From positions 1-64,000 of the forward strand of contig JAEXHI010000031.1 in the NCBI GenBank assembly GCA_023450085.1: a DNA stretch of 64,000 bases, read 5' to 3'. This document shows, piece after piece, positions 1-7,524 of the stretch. The notes beneath the pieces are model-generated. The model was given only the letters and a program-made list of their open reading frames with translations. It was not told where the DNA came from and made no database searches. The position numbers and the translations under genes are program-made. Each line of letters opens with the position of its first letter. The first letter of the stretch is position 1. Source of the DNA: Bacteroidota bacterium (GTDB lineage: Bacteria; Bacteroidota; Bacteroidia; Sphingobacteriales; Sphingobacteriaceae).

Positions 1-2
1 TG

Positions 3-938
3 GATGCCGAGGTAGACGCTCAGACCATGGCCGTTAAACTGTACAGCAAACAGCAGCAAGAGCAGAGGGATGCCATGGCCCAACAGGCTTTTAACAAAAG
101 GCAAGCGGGCAAAAGCACCCAAGCAGGTGTGTGTACCTATAATATAAATTTTGAAGTTTTTGCTTCTGCTAGCTTGAGCATGCTGCAGGTACTTAACGGG
201 ATCAACAACATCGGGAATTTTTTATCGGCGGAAGGTTTCACTATTACTCAATTAGGCGTAGACCCGTTTGTAGGAAGGCTAGGTTACCGTGTTATTTTTA
301 TGGCTAGAAACAATGAAACCGAAACTGATCTAAAGTCCAAGTTGGATGATGCCCTTTTAGCATATTCCCAATCCCGAAATCTGGTCGGTCGTGCGTGGTT
401 TGTTAATAACCTAAAGATAACCAGTTGTGATAACAAACAACTATTGACCCAAGAGTTAAATGCTATTCTAAAACCAGAAGAAAGTTTTGAGTTTACTGAT
501 TATGTACCTGCTGGCGCATCAAGTTTCAACTCAGTTCAAGAATTTAATTCTTATATAAACTCTAACTCAAATTTTTCCACAAGTTCTTCAAATATAACAC
601 TTGAAGAGAAACTATTACAATGTCGTTCTTGGACGCAAACATTCCCTCCAATGGGAGAAGAGTTCTACATTAGAGTAAAGAAAAATATGTTGAATGGACT
701 ATGGGAAGTGGTAAATGTGGCATCTGATGATGTAGGAACTCCAATATTTAGTGAATGGCATCAAACAACTTATACGGTAAATGTTTCCTATAACATTATT
801 CAAATCCTAGTATATGGGAAAAGGCATTATAACGTAATCTTAAAGGGTATAGGAACTATTTACAGACAGAAGAAAGTATATAGAATTAACATAGACAATG
901 TTTCAGGAGTTTTAATTTCATTTTCTAAATTACAATAG
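3..938 (+). CDS. C-terminal part of a probable surface protein (DUF5977-like start)
   Basis: The frame is open from the left window edge (eight codons precede the first ATG at 27), so the true start probably lies outside. The visible residues begin with an Ala/Gln/Asp-rich stretch ending in a Cys (about residue 35 from the ATG). It loosely resembles the tail of DUF5977 repeats found in large Bacteroidota surface proteins. The remaining 260 residues are Ser/Asn-rich and hydrophilic, with no membrane segment or T9SS sorting domain, and I do not recognise them. A 39-residue membrane peptide follows 2 nt downstream. Function unknown; the DUF5977 resemblance is a weak visual match. Confidence 0.55.
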   Translation, partial: DAEVDAQTMAVKLYSKQQQEQRDAMAQQAFNKRQAGKSTQAGVCTYNINFEVFASASLSMLQVLNGINNIGNFLSAEGFTITQLGVDPFVGRLGYRVIFMARNNETETDLKSKLDDALLAYSQSRNLVGRAWFVNNLKITSCDNKQLLTQELNAILKPEESFEFTDYVPAGASSFNSVQEFNSYINSNSNFSTSSSNITLEEKLLQCRSWTQTFPPMGEEFYIRVKKNMLNGLWEVVNVASDDVGTPIFSEWHQTTYTVNVSYNIIQILVYGKRHYNVILKGIGTIYRQKKVYRINIDNVSGVLISFSKLQ

Positions 939-940
939 CT

Positions 941-1060
941 ATGGATTTATATTCATTTGAATGGTTATTATTATTATGGAATATCTTAGTGGTGATCGCA
1001 TTAGTTTTTATAGGCATTTTCATATATAAGCTTTATAAATACATCACTCGAGAGCGATAA
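941..1060 (+). CDS. 39-residue single-pass membrane peptide
   Basis: An ATG 2 nt after the preceding stop opens a 39-codon frame ending in TAA. The product begins MDLYSFEW, then has one uninterrupted hydrophobic stretch of about 20 residues (roughly 9-29), and ends in a basic tail (KLYKYITRER). This is the layout of a small inner-membrane protein. The close spacing implies cotranscription with the upstream gene. No family is recognised; it could be an accessory or immunity-type peptide, but nothing here proves expression. Confidence 0.5.
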   Translation: MDLYSFEWLLLLWNILVVIALVFIGIFIYKLYKYITRER

Positions 1061-1074
1061 TACGTTCTAATTTT

Positions 1075-1112
1075 AACCTGTGGTTGGTGTTATCACCAAC
1101 CACATAACCATC
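1075..1112. repeat. Hairpin repeat, AACCTGTGGTTGG family
   Basis: A perfect 11-bp inverted repeat, TGTGGTTGGTG / CACCAACCACA, with loop TTAT. A near copy with the same flanks lies at 26149-26187, so this is a dispersed intergenic repeat and not a dedicated terminator. No T-run follows. Confidence 0.6.
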
Positions 1113-1253
1113 CTTTTGGTTACTCTCTTTTCCAAAATTACCCTCCGCCGCTGATCCCAATTCACAGAGCCAATACAAAAACACAATCAAAAGCATTAAA
1201 TATAAAACGGCTTATCTTCGGACTTTCAACTTCCGACTTCCGACTTTATCTAT

Positions 1254-1261
1254 TACCTTTG
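1254..1261 (+). promoter_or_regulatory. Bacteroidota -7 promoter element for pyrC
   Basis: TACCTTTG matches the TAnnTTTG consensus and ends 4 nt before the pyrC ATG, which would place the transcription start on or next to the start codon. No clear -33 TTG is visible. The preceding 50 bp are an ACTTTC/ACTTCC-rich array. Confidence 0.55.
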
Positions 1262-1265
1262 AAGC

Positions 1266-2600
1266 ATGAGCACAATCTTGATCAAAGCAGCCAGTATCGC
1301 AAACGAGGGCAACATATTCACTTCAGATATTTTAATCAAAAATGGAAGAATTGAGAAAATCGATTCGAACATTAATGCCGCCGCCGATATAGAAATTAAT
1401 GCCGAAGGCTTGCACTTATTACCAGGCATGATTGATGACCAAGTGCACTTTCGCGAGCCTGGTTTAACCCATAAAGCAGATATTTTTACCGAAAGTATGG
1501 CTGCCGTGGCTGGAGGAATCACTTCTTTCATGGAAATGCCCAATACGGTGCCCAACACTTTAACTCAAGAGCTCTTGGCAGATAAATACGCCATTGCCAA
1601 GCATACTTCATTGGCCAACTATTCCTTTTATATGGGAGCCAGTAACGATAACATTGAAGAAGTACTTAAAACCGATCCGAAAAATGTTTGCGGGGTTAAG
1701 GTATTTATGGGTTCTTCCACAGGAAACATGTTGGTTGACAACGAAAAAACCCTAGAGAACATCTTTAGCAAGGCCCCTATGTTGGTGGCTACGCACTGCG
1801 AAGATGAGGCTACCATCCGCCACAACCTAGCGGCTTACAAAGAGAAATACGGGGATGATATCACTATTGGCATGCACCCACTCATTAGAAGTGCGGAGGC
1901 TTGTTATAAATCATCATCGCTAGCCGTTGAACTTGCCAAGCGTTACCAAACTCGTTTGCATATTCTGCACATTTCTACCGCTATGGAAGTGGCTTTATTT
2001 GACAACACCCTGCCTTTAGCAGAAAAGAAAATTACAGCCGAAGCTTGTGTACATCACCTTTGGTTTAACGACACCGATTATGCGACAAAAGGTAATTTCA
2101 TCAAATGGAATCCAGCCGTAAAAACTGCCGCAGATCAAGCTGGTATTTTGCAGGGTTTGCTAGATAACCATATTGATGTAATTGCTACCGATCACGCTCC
2201 CCACACCATCGAGGAAAAAAACCAAGCTTATTTACAGGCACCTTCTGGTGGTCCTTTGGTACAACATGCCTTACCTGCTTTGTTAGAAATGCACTTACAG
2301 GGTAAAATCTCTTTAGAAAAAATTGTAGAAAAGGCTTCGCATAATGTGGCTACCTGCTTTAATTTAAGCGAACGTGGCTTTGTAAGAGAAGGTTATTGGG
2401 CTGATTTGGTTTTGGTTGATTTAAACGATCCTTTCAAAGTGACCAAATTAAACTCTTTATATAAATGTGGATGGTCGCCTTTTGAAGGACAAACTTTTGG
2501 CGCTAGCATTACACACACTTTTGTTTCTGGAAACTTGGCTTACCAAAAAGGAAAATTCATGACCAGCGAAACGGGACAGCGCTTGGCTTTTAACAGGTAA
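1266..2600 (+). CDS. pyrC: Dihydroorotase
   Basis: 444 residues, full length for class I dihydroorotase of the Bacteroidota type. It interconverts N-carbamoyl-aspartate and dihydroorotate in cytosolic pyrimidine synthesis. Visible amidohydrolase features are the metal-site segment DDQVHFREPG (residues 57-66), the strand motif GVKVFMGSSTGNM, VATHCEDE, LHILHIS and the late ATDHAPH motif with the catalytic Asp. The first His of the usual HxH metal pair is Gln (QVH). From memory, the same change is present in the Porphyromonas enzyme, so it looks lineage-typical and not a defect. The start is fixed by the TAnnTTTG box 4 nt upstream. The next genes are a toxin-antitoxin pair unrelated in function. 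Confidence 0.95.
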   Translation: MSTILIKAASIANEGNIFTSDILIKNGRIEKIDSNINAAADIEINAEGLHLLPGMIDDQVHFREPGLTHKADIFTESMAAVAGGITSFMEMPNTVPNTLTQELLADKYAIAKHTSLANYSFYMGASNDNIEEVLKTDPKNVCGVKVFMGSSTGNMLVDNEKTLENIFSKAPMLVATHCEDEATIRHNLAAYKEKYGDDITIGMHPLIRSAEACYKSSSLAVELAKRYQTRLHILHISTAMEVALFDNTLPLAEKKITAEACVHHLWFNDTDYATKGNFIKWNPAVKTAADQAGILQGLLDNHIDVIATDHAPHTIEEKNQAYLQAPSGGPLVQHALPALLEMHLQGKISLEKIVEKASHNVATCFNLSERGFVREGYWADLVLVDLNDPFKVTKLNSLYKCGWSPFEGQTFGASITHTFVSGNLAYQKGKFMTSETGQRLAFNR

Positions 2601-2636
2601 ATTGAATATATTTGTATAAATTCAGCATTTATTAGA

Positions 2637-2834
2637 ATGGAAACTTTAATCATACATCCCAAAAATAAGGAGCAATTAGCTGCATTAAAGGCATTCGTTA
2701 AAGCACTGAAAATTGATTTTACTACAGAGAAAAGCACCTACAATCCTGATTTCGTAGCTAAAATCAAAAAAAGTGAGGCTCAAATGAAAGCTGGTAAAGG
2801 CACTAAGATTGCCGTCAAAGATCTATGGAAGTAA
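2637..2834 (+). CDS. Antitoxin of a YoeB-type pair (DUF2683-like)
   Basis: A 65-residue, Lys-rich protein whose stop overlaps the start of the YoeB-like toxin gene by 10 nt, the usual antitoxin-first arrangement. The N-terminal half (METLIIHPKNKEQLAALKAF) resembles short Bacteroidota proteins annotated DUF2683. The C-terminal half is charged and probably wraps the toxin. By family analogy it would neutralise the toxin and may repress its own operon. There is no obvious DNA-binding motif. The role rests mainly on gene order. Confidence 0.75.
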   Translation: METLIIHPKNKEQLAALKAFVKALKIDFTTEKSTYNPDFVAKIKKSEAQMKAGKGTKIAVKDLWK

Positions 2835-3085
2835 TCTTTTATGATGAGGCTTTAGCGGATATTCAGTATTGGAAAAAATCTGGCAACAAAGCGATTCAAA
2901 AGAAAATCCAAGCACTTATAGAAGATATTTTAGCACACCCTTTTACAGGATTAGGGAAACCAGAAATGCTAAAACATGAGTTAAAAGGTAAATGGTCTCG
3001 ACGTATTAATCAAGAACACAGAATTATTTATGAGGTAATTGATGAGATGATTCATATTCATTCCTTAAAAGGACATTACAAATAG
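2825..3085 (+). CDS. yoeB: YoeB-family mRNA interferase toxin
   Basis: 86 residues, the size of E. coli YoeB and alignable over the whole length. Conserved segments are HPFTGLGKPEMLKHEL, WSRRINQEHRIIY and the C-terminal GHYK, which carry the Glu, Arg and His/Tyr positions used for ribosome-dependent mRNA cleavage. No catalytic position appears lost, so the toxin looks active. It overlaps its antitoxin gene by 10 nt. The pair sits between pyrC and a membrane protein gene, a typical isolated chromosomal insertion. Confidence 0.9.
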   Translation: MEVIFYDEALADIQYWKKSGNKAIQKKIQALIEDILAHPFTGLGKPEMLKHELKGKWSRRINQEHRIIYEVIDEMIHIHSLKGHYK

Positions 3086-3110
3086 ATTTTTCTTAAATAC
3101 ATTATTCACG

Positions 3111-4187
3111 TTGACAGCTGTTAAGCATATACGCAACAAGACCTTTGTCCTGTTAGCCATCACATTGGTCATCTTTGTTTTAGGACTATACCCTGAAACA
3201 GTTGAAAACTATTACAGTGAGCTAATCTACCCTGTAATATCAATGGTACAGCGTTGCATTGCCTCTTTTTTTCCTTTTGCCATCGGCGATTTGCTCTATA
3301 CTTTGTTGATTGTTTATGTGATCAAATCACTTGTAATCTTCCTCAGCAAAACTAAAAAAGACAAGGAGGCTTATCTACTTTTTGCCTTGAAGGGCTTTAA
3401 CTTTTTGCTCGTTATCTACATTTCTTTTAAGATACTATGGGGTTTGAATTATGCTCGACCGCAAATCAACGAGCAACTTCAAATCAGTAAAAAGCCTTAC
3501 CAAAAAGAACAGCTTTTACAGCTGAGCAAACTGTTTATCAATAAATTAGAAAAACTAGGCAAAGCCATTGGCGATACTACAGTTAATTATACCATAGAAG
3601 AACTACAGGACCGTGCCACCACCAGCTACAACACTTTAGCGGTACGACAACCCTTGTTCGAGTACAAATATCAAGCGGTTAAGCCCGTGCTTAGTGCTTG
3701 GCTCACCAGTAAAATGGGCATAGAAGGTTATTACAATCCTTTATCGGGTGAGGCCAACATCAATACCAAGCTCCCAGAATTTGTATTGCCTTTTGTAGTT
3801 TGCCACGAAATGGCGCATCAAGTGGGCGTTGCCCGTGAAGACGAAGCTAATTTAGTGGGCTATTTGGCCGCCGTACACAATAACGATATTCAATTTCAAT
3901 ACTCAGCCTATTACAATATGTTAAGGTATGTGCTATTTGAAATCAGGATGAAATATCCCGAGGATTACAACAACCTTATTACTCAAATTCCTCAGCAAGT
4001 GATCAACAATTTTAAAAAGGAAAGGGAGTTTTGGACAAAATACAACGGCTCCATGTCGGTTTACATGGGTAAAACTTTTGATAAGATCTTAAAGCTTAAT
4101 AATCAGCAGAAAGGGATCAATAGCTATCAGGATATTGTACTTTGGTTAGTGAATTATCACGAGAAAGAATTAGCAATTATCAATTGA
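3111..4187 (+). CDS. DUF3810 membrane protein with HExxH motif
   Basis: 358 residues matching the Bacteroidota DUF3810 family. The N-terminal third is hydrophobic with about three membrane segments (roughly residues 12-32, 55-78 and 92-112). The rest is a soluble domain carrying VCHEMAHQVGVAREDEAN, a zinc-metallopeptidase-like HExxH followed by a downstream Glu-rich segment. Protease activity is inferred from the motif only. The best start is TTG at 3111; no ATG occurs before residue 45. It converges on miaE with a 12-bp inverted repeat between the genes. Confidence 0.8.
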   Translation: MTAVKHIRNKTFVLLAITLVIFVLGLYPETVENYYSELIYPVISMVQRCIASFFPFAIGDLLYTLLIVYVIKSLVIFLSKTKKDKEAYLLFALKGFNFLLVIYISFKILWGLNYARPQINEQLQISKKPYQKEQLLQLSKLFINKLEKLGKAIGDTTVNYTIEELQDRATTSYNTLAVRQPLFEYKYQAVKPVLSAWLTSKMGIEGYYNPLSGEANINTKLPEFVLPFVVCHEMAHQVGVAREDEANLVGYLAAVHNNDIQFQYSAYYNMLRYVLFEIRMKYPEDYNNLITQIPQQVINNFKKEREFWTKYNGSMSVYMGKTFDKILKLNNQQKGINSYQDIVLWLVNYHEKELAIIN

Positions 4188-4229
4188 CAGTTTTCAGTTC
4201 TACCTGCAAATAATGCTAACTGAAAACTG
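4188..4229. terminator. Inverted repeat between convergent genes
   Basis: CAGTTTTCAGTT and AACTGAAAACTG form a perfect 12-bp stem with an 18-nt loop, directly between the convergent stops of the DUF3810 gene and miaE. There is no strong T-run, so this is a possible bidirectional terminator or a repeat remnant. Confidence 0.4.
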
Positions 4230-4231
4230 GG

Positions 4232-4813
4232 TTATCCGTGTATCGCTTCTTTATTACCGTAGCTTTTGATCAGATTTCCTTCAAATTCCAGCCATTCTTT
4301 CCAACGCTTATCCACATCAACATCAATAGTGTACTTACGTGCAAAGTTTAAGAAAGTGGTATAATGTGTGGCTTCAGACACCATTAGCTCATGATAAAAT
4401 TTAGCCAATGCCTCATCTTTAATGTTTTGCGACAACACCCTGAAACGTTCGCAACTACGGGCTTCAATCATAGCAGCAAACAATAACCTGTCAATAAATG
4501 CTTGATTTCTACTACCATCTTTTTTGCTGAACTTTACCAATCGCCCTACATAATCATCCTTACGCTCACGACCTAAGGTATAACCACGCTCTTTGATGAT
4601 GTTGATCACCATTTGAAAATGTTCCAACTCCTCTAAAGCAATTTTCGTCAACTCATCTACCAAATCCTGATGTTCCGAATTTTGTGTAATTAAGGTAATG
4701 GCATTACTGGCCGCTTTTTGCTCGCACCAAGCATGATCGGTCAAAATTTCTTCCAAGTTAGATTCGGCAATATTGGCCCAACGCGGATCAGTGAGTAGTT
4801 TAAGTCCTAACAT
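4232..4813 (-). CDS. miaE: tRNA-(ms2io6A37) hydroxylase-like protein MiaE
   Basis: 193 residues from the ATG at 4813. A ferritin-like diiron monooxygenase of the MiaE family that hydroxylates the isopentenyl group of modified A37 in tRNA. Motifs visible are HAWCEQKAAS, LEELEHFQMV, IEARSCERF and SEATHYTTFL, which supply the Glu/His iron ligands of the four-helix bundle. The frame stays open 23 codons further upstream, but that extension runs through a repeat element and lacks family similarity. A TAATTTTG box lies 5 nt before the chosen ATG, so 4813 is the likely start. Confidence 0.9.
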   Translation of the reverse strand: MLGLKLLTDPRWANIAESNLEEILTDHAWCEQKAASNAITLITQNSEHQDLVDELTKIALEELEHFQMVINIIKERGYTLGRERKDDYVGRLVKFSKKDGSRNQAFIDRLLFAAMIEARSCERFRVLSQNIKDEALAKFYHELMVSEATHYTTFLNFARKYTIDVDVDKRWKEWLEFEGNLIKSYGNKEAIHG

Positions 4814-4818
4814 GGCTG

Positions 4819-4826
4819 CAAAATTA
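4819..4826 (-). promoter_or_regulatory. -7 promoter element for miaE
   Basis: On the minus strand TAATTTTG lies 5 nt upstream of the miaE ATG at 4813. The position implies a very short or absent 5' leader and supports that start over the longer open frame. Confidence 0.45.
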
Positions 4827-4834
4827 AGAAAATA

Positions 4835-4964
4835 GCCACAGATGCACAGATTTTTGTTTCGAAACCGCATCACCCTTTTCACTGGTATTCATTTTTCGTC
4901 ATTACGAGCTAGCGAAGCAATCTCTATCGATAGATAATATTTAAAACATCTGTGCATCTGTGGC
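4835..4964. mobile_element. 130-bp MITE-like element, doubled-octamer TIRs
   Basis: A perfect 17-bp terminal inverted repeat, GCCACAGATGCACAGAT at the left and its complement at the right, encloses about 96 bp. Each terminus is itself a doubled motif (CCACAGAT, GCACAGAT). The interior carries CGTCATTACGAGC...GAAGCAATCTC, another dispersed Bacteroidota intergenic motif. No coding capacity. It separates divergent miaE and glycosyltransferase genes. Confidence 0.6.
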
Positions 4965-4988
4965 CGATTAAATGCACCTTTGTAAAAC

Positions 4989-6215
4989 ATGGCAACTAGA
5001 AAAGTTTTGTTTATTGGTTTGGTTTGGCCAGAACCTACCTCATCAGCAGCGAGTACGAGAATAGTGCAATTAGTACAATTGTTTTTAGCTAATGGCGATG
5101 AGGTACACTTTGCTTCAGCCGCATCCAAAAGTGAATTCAGTTTTGATCTGGAGAGTTTGGGTGTTACTGATCACGATATTAAACTTAACGATAGTTCTTT
5201 TGATACTTGGCTGGCTGAATTAAATCCTAACGTGGTGGTTTTCGATAGGTTTATGATTGAAGAGCAGTATGGCTGGCGAGTACAGGAAACCTGCCCCAAT
5301 GCGTTGAGAATTTTAGACACGGAAGACCTGCATTTTTTAAGGCAAGCTCGACAAACAGCAGTTAAGCACAAAAAAAATCTAGCTCAAGCCGATTTGTACA
5401 ATGAGGTAACCAAGCGTGAACTGGCGGCTATTTTACGTTGCGATTTATCTTTAATTATTTCTCAAGCGGAAATGGAGCTTTTACAGAGGTTCAATATCAG
5501 CGCTCAAATTCTTTACTATCTCCCATTTTTAGAAGAAGAAATTACCGATACCTCTCACTGGAATACTTTTGAGCAACGAAAAGATTTGGTTTTCATTGGG
5601 AATTACTTACACGAACCTAATTGGCAAAGCCTCCAATATTTAAAAACAGCAGTTTGGCCACTATTAAGAAAAAAACTACCTGACGCCACTTTACATATTT
5701 ACGGGGCTTATGCTTCAGAAAAGGTAACTCAACTAAATAACCCAAGAGAAAAATTTGTGGTACATGGCAGAGCCGAAAATGCCAGAACAACCATTGCACA
5801 GCATCGCATATTGTTAGCTCCCCTCCTATTTGGAGCTGGTGCCAAAGGTAAATTTGTGGATGCCATGCAAACCGGAACCCCAATTGTGAGCACCACTGTT
5901 GGCGCAGAAGGAATGGCCAATGGTTTAGATTGGGCGGGAATCATCAGCGATCATTTAGAACAACTGGTTGACGAAACTGCGGCGCTTTACCACCACCAAA
6001 GCAATTGGGAGCAAGCACAGCAAAATGGCATTCAAATCATCAACCAGCTATACGCTAAAAGTAAATTTGAAACACCGTTTCTAAAACAGATTGCCCATTT
6101 AGCGGAAAACTTAATTGAGCATCGACAACAAAATTTCTTAGGAGAAGTATTAAAGCATAATACTTTACAAAGCACTAAGTACATGTCTTTGTGGATTGAG
6201 GAAAAGAATAAATAA
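4989..6215 (+). CDS. GT4-type glycosyltransferase
   Basis: 408 residues with the two-Rossmann GT-B layout. The N-terminal half begins KVLFIGLVWPEPTSSAASTR, and the C-terminal half resembles Glyco_trans_1_4 (VFIGNYLHEPNWQSL, LHIYGAY, then LLFGAGAKGKFVDAMQTGTP near residues 278-297, the sugar-nucleotide-binding Glu/Gly-rich region). It probably transfers a sugar from a nucleotide donor to a cell-surface glycan or glycoprotein. No polysaccharide locus surrounds it, so the acceptor cannot be named. No signal peptide. The start ATG follows CACCTTTG by 6 nt, a weak promoter match. Confidence 0.85.
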   Translation: MATRKVLFIGLVWPEPTSSAASTRIVQLVQLFLANGDEVHFASAASKSEFSFDLESLGVTDHDIKLNDSSFDTWLAELNPNVVVFDRFMIEEQYGWRVQETCPNALRILDTEDLHFLRQARQTAVKHKKNLAQADLYNEVTKRELAAILRCDLSLIISQAEMELLQRFNISAQILYYLPFLEEEITDTSHWNTFEQRKDLVFIGNYLHEPNWQSLQYLKTAVWPLLRKKLPDATLHIYGAYASEKVTQLNNPREKFVVHGRAENARTTIAQHRILLAPLLFGAGAKGKFVDAMQTGTPIVSTTVGAEGMANGLDWAGIISDHLEQLVDETAALYHHQSNWEQAQQNGIQIINQLYAKSKFETPFLKQIAHLAENLIEHRQQNFLGEVLKHNTLQSTKYMSLWIEEKNK

Positions 6216-6256
6216 GCTTTAAAATATAACTGAGCTGTTAGAATAGACAAAAAAAT

Positions 6257-6736
6257 ATGTCGTCAATTGACCAATACAAACATGCACACTTAGGATTCAT
6301 TGAGTGTCCTTCGACTTTCGAAATTGCATATGATAATCAAAGCAAGAGAATTGCCCTTTATCAATTACTTGAGGATATTCCAGCTGAGGAAAAAGATTTT
6401 GACGGAAAGACAGGAGATATTGTTCTTGGAGGAGGAAGTGGAGAAGCCCCTGCATTTAGAATTGCTCTACCCGAGGCATTATATTTTTTCACAAAAGATG
6501 ACTGGGATGATTTTGAAAATTATGAAAACCTATTTAAAGCATTTTGGACACCAACGCAATCCTATAATTTTTGCGAAGGTTTTTTAAAAAAAGGTTGGAA
6601 ACCAAACTCGCCAATTGAATTTTGGCTAGCAGAAAATATTATCTATCTACTTATTGAAAACAATAATCAATACCCAAATTTACATACTAATCCACTTCCA
6701 AAAAGTGCATTAACATTTTTCAAGACATTTAAATAA
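6257..6736 (+). CDS. Uncharacterised 159-residue protein
   Basis: A soluble acidic protein with no signal peptide. Noticeable segments are GDIVLGGGSGEAPAFRIALPEAL (in the first half) and an aromatic-rich DDWDDFENYENLFKAFW. It lies 42 bp after the glycosyltransferase and 9 bp before another small gene, and is more AT-rich than its neighbours. Size, acidity and clustering resemble immunity proteins of polymorphic toxin systems, but no toxin is visible and I do not recognise the family. Confidence 0.65.
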   Translation: MSSIDQYKHAHLGFIECPSTFEIAYDNQSKRIALYQLLEDIPAEEKDFDGKTGDIVLGGGSGEAPAFRIALPEALYFFTKDDWDDFENYENLFKAFWTPTQSYNFCEGFLKKGWKPNSPIEFWLAENIIYLLIENNNQYPNLHTNPLPKSALTFFKTFK

Positions 6737-6745
6737 CATCAAAAT

Positions 6746-7084
6746 ATGGAAGAAATCAACGAATTAGAAGCTACTTTACTGAACGGCTTAACCGAAAAAT
6801 ATCCTTCTTTAACACCACATATCTCGCATCTAAAAGTTTCTAAAAGACAGATTTCGGGTTTTAGCTTGTACGTTTATTTTTCCTATATTGATTTTAACCA
6901 AGAACCAGAAATGATCAATAGTTTATTTAGTAATGGCGAAAAAATCATGATCCCTGCATTAAAAGATGGCTTAAGCTACGTGATTGACGTAACTGCAGGA
7001 ATAATTGAGCATATCGAGTTCTCTACCTATAAAGAAAGCTGGGATGGTACCTTCGGAGAATATCAAATTATTCCAAATCAATGA
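6746..7084 (+). CDS. Uncharacterised 112-residue protein
   Basis: A small acidic soluble protein, second of three closely spaced genes. Its stop overlaps the start of the next gene by 4 nt (ATGA), implying translational coupling. There is no membrane segment and no recognised motif. The Glu-rich N-terminal helix followed by beta-like segments is compatible with an immunity-type fold, which is a guess. Confidence 0.6.
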   Translation: MEEINELEATLLNGLTEKYPSLTPHISHLKVSKRQISGFSLYVYFSYIDFNQEPEMINSLFSNGEKIMIPALKDGLSYVIDVTAGIIEHIEFSTYKESWDGTFGEYQIIPNQ

Positions 7085-7431
7085 AAACAAATTTCATATT
7101 CTTATTCATATTCTTTTGTCTTTTTCTAAGCGCTTGCGGAAACATAACCGTTGAGAAATTCGATTCCTATAAATGGAAAAATTTAAATCTTAATATCGAA
7201 GAAAATCAAGATTTAAGATGGAATATGATGAACGATTTGAGGAAAAAACACAAATTGGTGGGTATGACTAAATCAGAAATCGAAAATTTGCTTGGCAAAT
7301 TCGATGACGAAAACAAAACTTATTGTTCATATTACCTAGGTCTTACAGGAAGGGGAATTAATACAGGCACTTTGACTTTAACCTTTGATAAAAACAATGT
7401 GGTTACATCAATTTCTGTAACTCAAGGATAA
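7081..7431 (+). CDS. Small lipoprotein, BamE/SmpA-like fold
   Basis: 116 residues beginning with a hydrophobic signal sequence that ends in a lipobox (LFLSAC, Cys near residue 19), so it is predicted to be lipid-anchored in the envelope. The segment LVGMTKSEIENLLGKFD followed by a beta-rich end (TLTLTFDKNNVVTSI) is like SmpA/OmlA/BamE-type small lipoproteins. It overlaps the preceding gene by 4 nt. A structural resemblance only; there is no evidence that it joins the BAM complex. Confidence 0.65.
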   Translation: MKTNFIFLFIFFCLFLSACGNITVEKFDSYKWKNLNLNIEENQDLRWNMMNDLRKKHKLVGMTKSEIENLLGKFDDENKTYCSYYLGLTGRGINTGTLTLTFDKNNVVTSISVTQG

Positions 7432-7512
7432 TTAAGTTTTCGTTCACAAAAACTAACCAACATTCAAAAGCTAACATTACAACATTACAACAAATATCAA
7501 CATCAAAGTATG

Positions 7513-7520
7513 TAAATTTG
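7513..7520 (+). promoter_or_regulatory. -7 promoter element for hscA
   Basis: TAAATTTG matches TAnnTTTG and ends 4 nt before the hscA ATG, the same spacing as at pyrC, engB, holA and the FAH-family gene. No clear -33 element is visible. Confidence 0.5.
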
Positions 7521-7524
7521 CCGC

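Noticed and set aside
4814..4882. Longer start for miaE
   Set aside because: The extra 23 residues are encoded by the 130-bp repeat element, and a promoter box lies just upstream of the shorter start.
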